Part shown: in pieces, positions 1-6,523 of the stretch
Numbering within the stretch: the stretch's first letter is position 1
Layout: the number at the start of each line of letters is the position of its first letter
Assembly (NCBI GenBank): GCA_937885815.1
Contig: CALABM010000247.1
Span: 1-16,515, forward strand
Origin: an uncultured Verrucomicrobiales bacterium
Lineage (GTDB): Bacteria; Verrucomicrobiota; Verrucomicrobiia; Verrucomicrobiales; Akkermansiaceae
DNA: 16,515 nucleotides
Direction of reading: 5' to 3'
The notes under the pieces: generated by a model
What the model saw: only the letters and a program-made list of their open reading frames with translations
What the model was told of the DNA's origin: nothing
Database searches by the model: none
Made by a program: the position numbers and the translations under genes

Positions 1-140
1 TCAATTCCCGCCCCTCTGTTCAAGCGTGGATGGCATTTTGTTGCGAGTTTCCTGCTTTTTGTTGCCGATGGCGCAAAAACAGAGCCAAAAGACGAGGATT
101 TGCTCGAAGTAGAGCCCTTGGTCTGCCGGGTGCGGGTCAT
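1..140 (-). CDS. Doubtful partial ORF downstream of res
   Basis: After the res stop codon, an ATG at 138-140 (minus strand) opens a frame that runs off the left edge without a stop, giving 46 visible codons. It begins 27 bases after res, on the same strand. The peptide is rich in Ser, Lys, Thr and Arg and shows no motif I recognise. There is no convincing Shine-Dalgarno before the ATG. A second minus frame is also open here but has no usable start and ends at base 1. The stretch may equally be untranslated DNA downstream of the restriction operon. Only sequence to the left could decide. Confidence 0.15.
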   Translation of the reverse strand, partial: MTRTRQTKGSTSSKSSSFGSVFAPSATKSRKLATKCHPRLNRGAGI

Positions 141-167
141 GGTCTTGCGGGTGGTGTTTTGTTCGTT

Positions 168-2819
168 TTAGCGGGTGATTTTCTCCATGAACATCTGCTT
201 GAACTGAGCTTGCTTCCTAGCTCCGTGAGCTATCATGAAGAGCCCGGCCCCCTTGCTATGGTACTCCCACAGCTGCCCGATGGTGTTCTTTTCTGCCGTG
301 TCGGCGTTCGTGATAAGATGCTCACCCTTGTACTCCACGACAAGGATTCGCCCGTCCGTGAGCTTCGCGATAAAGTCAGGATAGAATCGGTCGGTCGCTG
401 TTGGCAGGTGGAAAGAAGACGGATGCCCCGCCTTGTTGCGAATCCAATATTGCACCTCCGGCATGGAATCCAGCATTTTGGCGCACTCAAATTCTTCGCC
501 GTCCTCTGTACCATCAAAGCGTGGTATTTTGGGCAGGAAGTGCTTTTTGAACACAAAGGAGCCATTATATGCCAAATCGTCCTCATACAGGCCTTCGCGG
601 AACTCGAATCCCTGTTCTAAATCGACTTCCACTCTGGAGGTCTGTCCGAAAAGGCTCTGCTGGTATGCCGTCTTCTTCATCTTATGCCGCGCCCGGCTGA
701 TTTCGAAGTTCAGGCGATTGGCGAGTGAATACTTCGCCATCATGAGTCTTGCAATGCTCAGCCCGTAGTTGACCACCAATCTATGCACGACCGCCGACAA
801 CCATTTGAGCATCTGAGCTTGATTGATGTCGTTCTGGCGCACCTTTCTATCCAGCCAGTTGACCAGAGTTGCCTCTGTCCATCCTTCCGGCTGCACGCTT
901 TCCAGATTCAGTATCATCTGCTGGTCCTGATTGTTGGAATAGACGAGTTTTTGGCGGTTGATGGGGTCGCCCACGATATCAATCTCAACCACAGTACCGT
1001 TGGAATCCGGTGCAATGCTTTGCGGGGGGATGTCAACTTCTGCAAAATCGTTAATATCCCACGGGAACACTTCTACCATGTAGTCCAGTTCAGCCGGGAC
1101 AAGTTCTCCCTGCAGCTCAGTCATCAGGCGAGGCACTATCAGCTTCTCGCCTAATTCCGCCGGGCTTTTCGGAGCCGGTTTCAAGTTTTGGATGTAGGCC
1201 TCGCGATTCCTGCGGAGCGTGTCCGCTACCTCCTTGGCTTGTTTTCGCTTTTGCTCCGGTAAACGCTCTGCCACCTTGTTGACCTCTGATTCCGTAGCTT
1301 CTATGGTCAGGAAGATAGTCTTGCCGCCCTTACCGTCATCCTCCAATTTGACGTGTTCCGTCTCCTCCACCTGTTCGGCCTCTGCCAGAGTAAGGGATAT
1401 TCCGGAGCTATAGTAGCCAAGTTCCTTGAGCAAGTCTTCCCGGGCCACCTGTTCCACGCAGTCAGCGGCCACTTGTTCGTCAAAGCCGTTTTCATTGAGA
1501 CAAGATATGATGTCTTGCGCGGCTTCACTGAAGGACGGAGACATGACGAAGGCATAGGACTTGTTCAGCTTGGAGAGTGTTCTCTTGCGGGCGTAAGGCA
1601 TACGCATTACGCGACCGAGAAGCTGCTGGATAGCAGTATTACTCTTAATGTTGGAAACGGAACAAAGAATGTATGCAAAGGGACAATCCCACCCCTCCTT
1701 GAGGGCTTCAATGGTAATGACAAAGCGAATCTGGCAAGAAGGCTGGAACAGGTCGATATTATCCAACTCTTTTTGCTCTCCGGTAACGATAGCTATCTGC
1801 CCTTCCGGAATGTTGTGCACTGTCATCAGGTGCTCTCGTATCAGCTCGGGGATAAGTCGGGTTTCGACTCCCTTCTGCTTGCTCTGAGCCTGAATCAGCG
1901 CAATGGGTCGCAAGTATTCCCGCTCTCGCTCTGCCTGTACTTCGAGGAATTTCTGCTGATGTATGGTCAGCTGAATGGCTTTCTCCCAGTCGCCGCACGC
2001 ATCCAGCACGATAGGAATCTTAATCATTTCCTCGTCTTTCAATTCAAGCGCGGTCACGTTGTACAGCGTATTGTTCTTGGTGTACGGTGTGGCCGTGAGC
2101 TCCAGAATGATGCTGGGATTGAGGCGAGAGTGCATCTCTTTCGAGAGGTCTGTCACCGCCTTGTGAGCCTCGTCCACGATAATGACGGGGCGATAGTGGC
2201 GCAGCAGGTTCGCAAATGAGAATTTGAGCGTCCCATCTTCGTGCAGTTCCATCCCATCCTCCTTGCGGATGGTGCTGAAATGCGGCTCCAGATTTTCGTT
2301 GTGCTTGTATACGTTGTACTTGTCCGTATTGCTTTGCCGGAAGCTCTGCATGGTGCTCACAATGATGCAGAGATTTTGAGACAGATCTGCCGGGCGAATA
2401 TCGAACTTCTCATCTAGGTCAAAAACGCGTACCCGACCACCGAACTGTTCATCTATCACTTTTCGGTAGGCGTGGCGCGGATTTTTGAGAGCTTCGGCGG
2501 TTTGCTTGCGGATGGTATCGCTCGGGCAGAACCAGAGCACTACCGGATTTTCGCAATCACTCCAGGAGTCTGCTATGATGCGGAGAGAATAGGCCCCCAG
2601 TATTGTCTTACCGCCGCCCGTGGGTACCTTGAGGCAGACTCGCGGCGTATTGGGGAGGTCGCTCAGTTCCTTATAACCACGGAGAGCTCCCAAGCGGGTT
2701 CTGATATCGAACGGCTCCGTTACTTTTTCGTAAGCTTCCTTGGCTCCAAAAATGCGGGCTTCATTCAGATACTCCTTGAGTATCGCAAGCGTTTTCTGTT
2801 GATATTTTTTCAGTTCCAT
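168..2819 (-). CDS. res: Type III restriction enzyme, Res subunit (helicase-nuclease)
   Basis: The 883-residue product matches the type III Res layout. An N-terminal SF2 helicase/translocase has Walker A PTGGGKT at about 66-72, the DEAH box at 216-219, LTATP (motif III) at about 241-245 and the motif VI region QLLGRVMRMP at about 399-408. A C-terminal PD-(D/E)xK nuclease shows D815 followed by E829-x-K831 (PDF...VVEYKG). In this family Res complexes with Mod, uses ATP to communicate between two oppositely oriented sites, and cuts a fixed distance from one of them. All key residues are present, so the enzyme looks intact; it is slightly shorter than EcoP-type Res proteins as I remember them. 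The ATG lies one base after the mod stop (TGA-T-ATG), so translational coupling is likely. The recognition site cannot be read from sequence alone. Confidence 0.93.
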   Translation of the reverse strand: MELKKYQQKTLAILKEYLNEARIFGAKEAYEKVTEPFDIRTRLGALRGYKELSDLPNTPRVCLKVPTGGGKTILGAYSLRIIADSWSDCENPVVLWFCPSDTIRKQTAEALKNPRHAYRKVIDEQFGGRVRVFDLDEKFDIRPADLSQNLCIIVSTMQSFRQSNTDKYNVYKHNENLEPHFSTIRKEDGMELHEDGTLKFSFANLLRHYRPVIIVDEAHKAVTDLSKEMHSRLNPSIILELTATPYTKNNTLYNVTALELKDEEMIKIPIVLDACGDWEKAIQLTIHQQKFLEVQAEREREYLRPIALIQAQSKQKGVETRLIPELIREHLMTVHNIPEGQIAIVTGEQKELDNIDLFQPSCQIRFVITIEALKEGWDCPFAYILCSVSNIKSNTAIQQLLGRVMRMPYARKRTLSKLNKSYAFVMSPSFSEAAQDIISCLNENGFDEQVAADCVEQVAREDLLKELGYYSSGISLTLAEAEQVEETEHVKLEDDGKGGKTIFLTIEATESEVNKVAERLPEQKRKQAKEVADTLRRNREAYIQNLKPAPKSPAELGEKLIVPRLMTELQGELVPAELDYMVEVFPWDINDFAEVDIPPQSIAPDSNGTVVEIDIVGDPINRQKLVYSNNQDQQMILNLESVQPEGWTEATLVNWLDRKVRQNDINQAQMLKWLSAVVHRLVVNYGLSIARLMMAKYSLANRLNFEISRARHKMKKTAYQQSLFGQTSRVEVDLEQGFEFREGLYEDDLAYNGSFVFKKHFLPKIPRFDGTEDGEEFECAKMLDSMPEVQYWIRNKAGHPSSFHLPTATDRFYPDFIAKLTDGRILVVEYKGEHLITNADTAEKNTIGQLWEYHSKGAGLFMIAHGARKQAQFKQMFMEKITR

Positions 2820-2820
2820 A

Positions 2821-4347
2821 TCAGCGGGCCTTTACATCATAGGGGATTTGCTTGAATACCACTCCTTGCTCACGCAGGCGGTTGTCACCCATGCGACAGG
2901 ATTCTCCATACACTACTATTTTCTTCACTTCTGAATATCCCTGCAGCTCCAGCTCATCCTTGAGCTTGCGCAGGACTACTGAGGTAAGCACCTCGGTGGA
3001 GGAAGATTCCGGATGCAGTACCACATACGCCACATCATCATGTACGCCCAAGATTGCAGAGGTATCTGTTCGCCCTGTTGCTATGGGGGAATACGTTTCG
3101 GAGAACCAGATATGCGCAGAGAGATTCTTGAATGTGACCTCGCGGGAAATCAGCCCTTCTTCATTGAACAGGGGCGCACCTAAGCGGTAAAAACGGAAAC
3201 CGCCGCCACCCTGCCAGTTCTGGCTCTTACTGATGCCGCCCTGTTCACCATCTACCACTTTCACAAGGCGCGGCTGACAATGGGTGACACAGTGTTCTCC
3301 CATCTCCACGCCAATATAACGCCGTCCCATCTTGTGAGCAACTGCTGCAGTTGTTCCGGAACCAAGGAATGTGTCCATTACTAGGTCGCCGGGCTGAGTC
3401 GAAATCTCAAAGATTCGTTGGATTAGTTTTTCCGGCTTGGGCGTTTTGAAAAGCTCTGCTGTTGCTACATCTGGGAACAGTTTCTTTAGCTCATATTTAG
3501 CTTGTCGATTGTGCCCGGTTTCCTCAATATCCCACCATATAGAAGAAGGAGGAAGACCCTTCTGATTGCAAAGATAGGTCTTTCTCAATACCTTGGTACC
3601 ATTATGAGTAAAAATAATTTCTCCCGAGGCTATCATTTCTTCCATCTTTTCACGACTCCAACGCCAGCCGTTCTTGGGGCAATTGATAACAACACCAGTA
3701 GGAGAAATTAGAGAGAACCGGAGATTCTCACGAGGATTTGGTGATTGTAGATTGCCCGGAAACCAAGGACCTTTAGGGTCATTGTCGGGATTCTTGTAAT
3801 GCGCGTTATTCTTTTCGCTTCTGGCAATCTTATTTGATAACCAACCGGGAGTTGCGGAGTATACCAAGGTGGCATTGTGGTCCACTGAAAACTGAGTAGC
3901 ATCGTGGTTAGCTGAATCCGAAGACCTCCAAGCAATATCAGCTATAAAGTTTTGTCTGCCAAAGATTTCATCGCAGAGAACCTTCAAGTAGTGCCCTTCG
4001 CGGTCATCTATGGAAATCCATATAGTACCCTCCGGAGCGAGGAACTCTCTCAAAAGCTGCAAACGCGGATACATAATAGATAGCCACAAGGAGTGCTCTA
4101 AATTATCATCGTAATGGTCAAAGGCGTTGCCTGAATTGTAAGGAGGGTCGATATAGATGCACTTGACCTGTCCGGCATAGTACGGGAGAAGAGCTTTCAG
4201 GGCATCAAGATTATCCCCCTGTATCAGTAAATTGTCGGAGTTTTTGTCTCCATAATGAAGTGAATCGACCTCCTCAAGAACCCTGTATTGGACTTGGGAG
4301 GCCGCCTCAATATCTGCGCTGCGTGTTAACCAGTGAAGTATCGGCAT
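2821..4347 (-). CDS. mod: Type III adenine DNA methyltransferase, Mod subunit
   Basis: This is a site-specific N6-adenine methyltransferase of about 508 residues. Counting from the TTG start described below, the catalytic DPPY (motif IV, in CIYIDPPYNSG) is at about 70-73 and the SAM-binding motif I (DTFLGSGTT) at about 328-336. This catalytic-before-SAM order is the beta class, typical of type III Mod and related enzymes. The region between, about 140-300, should hold the target-recognition domain. Mod methylates one strand of its site and supplies specificity to Res. I chose the ATG at 4347. An in-frame TTG at 4356, directly after a stop codon, would add three residues. A TATACT -10-like hexamer lies at 4371-4376 (minus strand) without a clear -35. 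I saw no homopolymer or tandem repeat of the kind that makes some mod genes phase-variable. Confidence 0.92.
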   Translation of the reverse strand: MPILHWLTRSADIEAASQVQYRVLEEVDSLHYGDKNSDNLLIQGDNLDALKALLPYYAGQVKCIYIDPPYNSGNAFDHYDDNLEHSLWLSIMYPRLQLLREFLAPEGTIWISIDDREGHYLKVLCDEIFGRQNFIADIAWRSSDSANHDATQFSVDHNATLVYSATPGWLSNKIARSEKNNAHYKNPDNDPKGPWFPGNLQSPNPRENLRFSLISPTGVVINCPKNGWRWSREKMEEMIASGEIIFTHNGTKVLRKTYLCNQKGLPPSSIWWDIEETGHNRQAKYELKKLFPDVATAELFKTPKPEKLIQRIFEISTQPGDLVMDTFLGSGTTAAVAHKMGRRYIGVEMGEHCVTHCQPRLVKVVDGEQGGISKSQNWQGGGGFRFYRLGAPLFNEEGLISREVTFKNLSAHIWFSETYSPIATGRTDTSAILGVHDDVAYVVLHPESSSTEVLTSVVLRKLKDELELQGYSEVKKIVVYGESCRMGDNRLREQGVVFKQIPYDVKAR

Positions 4348-4428
4348 GTGTGACAACTATTCCACTTGCCAGTATACAGGATTATCAAAGAAGACTCCGG
4401 GCAGGCCTTCGCTGTATCAATAACTTAT

Positions 4429-4488
4429 CGAAAAAGCCTTTTCGGAATCTCAGGATTTCGGGTTGATATTTTATCCCCGAAAAAGCCT
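4429..4488. repeat. Repeat cluster between mod and the recombinase, possible att or operator site
   Basis: Three elements crowd into 60 bases. (1) An 11-base direct repeat, CGAAAAAGCCT, occurs at 4429-4439 and 4478-4488. (2) The first copy sits in a perfect hairpin, with stem 4429-4434/4439-4444 and loop AGCC. (3) An inverted repeat TTTCGGG (4456-4462) / CCCGAAA (4476-4482) flanks a 13-base AT-rich spacer. Inverted arms around an AT-rich core next to a tyrosine recombinase resemble a core recombination site. They could equally be an operator in the divergent promoter region. No second copy of the 11-mer was noticed elsewhere in the window. Confidence 0.4.
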
Positions 4489-4546
4489 CGCAAATTGTAG
4501 AAACTTAGTCAGCCCCGCATTTTGATTTTGACATCTGCATTGATAA

Positions 4547-4571
4547 GGAAGGAACCCACATGTCATCATGA
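4547..4571 (+). promoter_or_regulatory. Shine-Dalgarno with 3-codon mini-ORF overlapping the recombinase start
   Basis: GGAAGGA (4547-4553) is a good ribosome-binding sequence, but it sits 6 bases before an ATG at 4560 and 14 bases before the recombinase ATG at 4568. The upstream ATG opens ATG-TCA-TCA-TGA. Its stop overlaps the recombinase start as ATGA (4568-4571). Ribosomes may therefore initiate first on the mini-ORF and reinitiate on the recombinase, keeping its expression low. This is inferred from spacing only. Confidence 0.35.
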
Positions 4572-5584
4572 AGCAAAATCATATCGCAAAAAGTCTTTTA
4601 GCCGGTACCGGAGTATCTGAGAATGATGCAGCCCGTCTGACCTTGGAAGCAATCGAGACCCTGAGAGAATTGGCCACGGGGACAAGCCGCCCCGAGCTGG
4701 TGACTCTGCTCCGCCGGGTGATTCAGGCAGGCGTGGCAGCCCTGAAGGCGGCAGAGCATACCGTGTCCCTGAGCGTGGCCGCATGGGCGAGCGTGGAGGC
4801 CCGCAAAGACCTGCGCCCGACCACGCGCCGCGACCTCCGCCACTTCGTGCGCCGCATCCTGCGCGTGGAAGGCGCGGCGGATATGCCGCTGCGCTCCATG
4901 AGTACGGCGGATTGCAAGCGGATTCTTGCCGCCGCCTTCGGTGCCAGCCCCAGCAGCTACCGCAAGGGCCGCGTGATTCTCAGCAGCGTGTTCAGCTACG
5001 GCATCCGGCAGGAATGGGCGGATAGCAACCCGGTGACGCGTATCGAGGTGCCCGCCGTGCAGGAAAAGCCCATCGAGCCGCTGACGCCGGAGGAAGTGGA
5101 AAAGCTGCAAGTCACTGCCAGCCGCCCGGAGTTCCGGGATATGCGCTTCTCGCTGAGCCTGATGCTCTATGGCGGCATCCGCCCCACCGAGGTGAGCCGA
5201 TTGCAGGCCGGAGATATCAACTGGGAGGAGGGTCATGTCATCATACGCCCCCGCGCCAGCAAGACGGGCGGCGGGCGTGCGGTTCCCCTGCGTGGCGTGA
5301 GGGGCATCCGCAAGCGCGAGAGGTTCATCCCCCGCAACTGGAAGCGCAAGTGGCAGGCCTTGCGCCGTGCCGCCGGGTTCCGCCACTGGGTGCCGGATGT
5401 GTGCCGCCACACCTTCGCCACGTACCACGCCGCCATGTTCCGGAATCTCCCGGAGCTGCAGCTGGAGATGGGCCACCGCGACACCTCGCTGCTGCGCTCG
5501 CGCTACATGGTGCCGGCCAGCCGTAGTGATGCAGTGGCTTTCTGGCAGGGAGCAGGTGAACACGGAAAACTGCAGCACAGTTAG
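4568..5584 (+). CDS. Tyrosine recombinase / integrase
   Basis: The 338-residue protein has a helical core-binding domain (about 65-155) and a C-terminal tyrosine recombinase catalytic domain (about 170-325). Visible catalytic residues are R205 (GGIRPTEVSRL), K232 in the beta-hairpin (ASKTGGG), R280 (DVCRHTFATY), H303 (MGHRD) and nucleophile Y313 (RSRYMV). The first position of the usual H-x-x-R box is Asp (D277), a departure from Xer and lambda-type enzymes. Length and domains suggest a simple phage- or island-type integrase. It is the only large plus-strand gene and is markedly richer in G and C, especially at third codon positions, than the mod/res genes beside it, which suggests a different origin. 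It faces away from mod across a repeat-rich intergenic region. Substrate and element are unknown; no partner phage genes are present. Confidence 0.88.
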   Translation: MKQNHIAKSLLAGTGVSENDAARLTLEAIETLRELATGTSRPELVTLLRRVIQAGVAALKAAEHTVSLSVAAWASVEARKDLRPTTRRDLRHFVRRILRVEGAADMPLRSMSTADCKRILAAAFGASPSSYRKGRVILSSVFSYGIRQEWADSNPVTRIEVPAVQEKPIEPLTPEEVEKLQVTASRPEFRDMRFSLSLMLYGGIRPTEVSRLQAGDINWEEGHVIIRPRASKTGGGRAVPLRGVRGIRKRERFIPRNWKRKWQALRRAAGFRHWVPDVCRHTFATYHAAMFRNLPELQLEMGHRDTSLLRSRYMVPASRSDAVAFWQGAGEHGKLQHS

Positions 5585-5606
5585 AATGGCCGCTGTGCAA
5601 GAAAAC

Positions 5607-5621
5607 GCGAGCGTAGCGAGC
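5607..5621. repeat. Short direct repeat GCGAGC-GTA-GCGAGC
   Basis: Just after the recombinase stop, the hexamer GCGAGC occurs at 5607-5612 and again at 5616-5621, separated by GTA. It lies between the recombinase and the strong hairpin at 5631. Its meaning is unknown; it could be a recombinase arm site or chance in GC-rich DNA. Confidence 0.3.
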
Positions 5622-5630
5622 CTAGCCCAG

Positions 5631-5660
5631 AGCCCCCGCGGGCATGCGCCCGCGGGGGCT
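5631..5660. terminator. Perfect 13-bp GC-rich hairpin between convergent genes
   Basis: Arms 5631-5643 and 5648-5660 are perfectly complementary over 13 bases (10 from the C/G run) with a 4-base loop ATGC. The hairpin lies between the convergent recombinase and PIN-lipoprotein genes, and the latter's stop codon starts at 5661. On the plus strand only three T residues follow; on the minus strand there is no T-run. It probably blocks or stabilises transcripts from both sides but is not a textbook intrinsic terminator. Confidence 0.6.
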
Positions 5661-6434
5661 TTAGAACTGGCAATCTCCGCTTCTGAGGGCGTTGATACCC
5701 TTACTGCGGGCGAGGATACGCAGCTCTTTATCGTTCGTGATGAGCATGCTGCCTTTCAGTCTGGCGGCGGTTTTCAGCAGGACAGTATCAGCGATGCTAT
5801 CTTTGGCGGAGGAGTTGTCTTCCATGCGGAATTGCTTGCCTAATTCATTTTGCAAGCGCTCGATTCTCGACATGCCAAGTTGGGCGAGTTTTCTCTTTTC
5901 CTCGTTTTTGCTCAGGCCTTTGAGTTCACCAAGGCCGATGCTTTCCAGTAGGATAATCCACCCGTTTTTCTTGGCGTGCTTTTCCAAGCGGCCAAACCAA
6001 GGGCGGAGCTGGTCATCCATCCATACGTTGGTATCAATAAGCAGTACATTGCCGCGCGTGCTGCTCTTTTTCCTGCCATATTTGAACTTGAGAATGAGCA
6101 GGCCGATGAAAATTGCCAAGACGAGGTACCAGTACTTCCTCATCCAGAAGAGCGCGTATATGTTCGGGCCGCCGTCTTTGACGCCGTTTTGCTTGGCGCG
6201 AGCCCACCATTGTTCTGCCGCGTCAGGGTCAGAGAAGGCGATATCGTCTGCCAGCATTTCTTGGTACTTGCCGGCCTCGGGGCCGATGCAGGTTAAGAGT
6301 TGGTGGCGAGCCGTGGCATCACCGGAGGCGGCGGCGTCATATAATTTACTCAGCGGGGTGGAGGGCTCGCTGTTGCAGCTGAGCAGCAGAAAGCTTACCA
6401 GTGCCAGAGCAATGATGCTGAGGAGTTTTTTCAT
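5661..6434 (-). CDS. Predicted membrane-anchored lipoprotein with C-terminal PIN nuclease domain
   Basis: This 257-residue protein combines parts rarely seen together. Residues 1-20 are a lipoprotein signal (MKK, hydrophobic core, lipobox LLSC with Cys20). Residues 21-99 form a small helical region with a Sel1/TPR flavour (LYDAAASGDATARHQLL; DAAEQWWARAKQNG). Residues 101-117 are a transmembrane helix followed by a basic KFKYGRKK stretch, which by the positive-inside rule puts the rest in the cytoplasm. Residues 129-257 look like a PIN domain: IDTN with D134, an acidic residue at E164 or E170, D212/D216 (DSIADTVLL) and TND with D235. PIN domains are metal-dependent ribonucleases, found in VapC toxins and rRNA-processing enzymes. 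No antitoxin-like gene is adjacent. It lies 89 bases downstream of the acetate-CoA ligase on the same strand. Target and role are unknown. Confidence 0.72.
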   Translation of the reverse strand: MKKLLSIIALALVSFLLLSCNSEPSTPLSKLYDAAASGDATARHQLLTCIGPEAGKYQEMLADDIAFSDPDAAEQWWARAKQNGVKDGGPNIYALFWMRKYWYLVLAIFIGLLILKFKYGRKKSSTRGNVLLIDTNVWMDDQLRPWFGRLEKHAKKNGWIILLESIGLGELKGLSKNEEKRKLAQLGMSRIERLQNELGKQFRMEDNSSAKDSIADTVLLKTAARLKGSMLITNDKELRILARSKGINALRSGDCQF

Positions 6435-6457
6435 TATTTTGTATGGCAGGTAGTTGA

Positions 6458-6493
6458 TGAAAGAGCGCGCGCTCCCGTGAAAGAGCGCGCGCT
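6458..6493 (-). terminator. Twin palindromic repeats, possible terminator of the acetate-CoA ligase gene
   Basis: The 16-mer TGAAAGAGCGCGCGCT occurs at 6458-6473 and 6478-6493 (period 20). Each copy ends in the self-complementary decamer AGCGCGCGCT (6464-6473 and 6484-6493). The two decamers can pair with each other, giving a 10-bp all-GC-core stem with a 10-base loop. On the minus strand the stem follows the ligase stop by about 30 bases and is followed by CTTTC, so the U-tract is weak. It may attenuate rather than end read-through into the PIN gene. Confidence 0.45.
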
Positions 6494-6523
6494 TGGAAGT
6501 ATAATTGCTTTATGCGCAGAGGA

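Noticed and set aside
1..210. Second minus-strand open frame overlapping the end of res and ending in TGA at base 1
   Set aside because: It follows a stop codon and has no usable start until an ATG about 11 codons from its end, so it is not a credible gene.
3540..3557. Purine-rich GAAGAAGGAGGAAG stretch in mod as a phase-variable repeat
   Set aside because: It is irregular, with no repeated unit of constant length, so slipped-strand switching is not supported.
4429..4488. CRISPR array
   Set aside because: Only two 11-base repeats and no regular spacers or Cas genes.
4357..4567. tRNA gene as integration target of the recombinase
   Set aside because: No cloverleaf, anticodon arm or CCA end could be found in the gap, only short repeats.
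4598..5578. 326-codon minus-strand ORF opposite the recombinase
   Set aside because: Opposite a gene with a full R-K-R-H-Y catalytic set; open only because the region is GC-rich.
5692..6453. 253-codon plus-strand ORF opposite the PIN lipoprotein
   Set aside because: No motif, and the minus strand shows a lipobox, a membrane helix and PIN residues in order.
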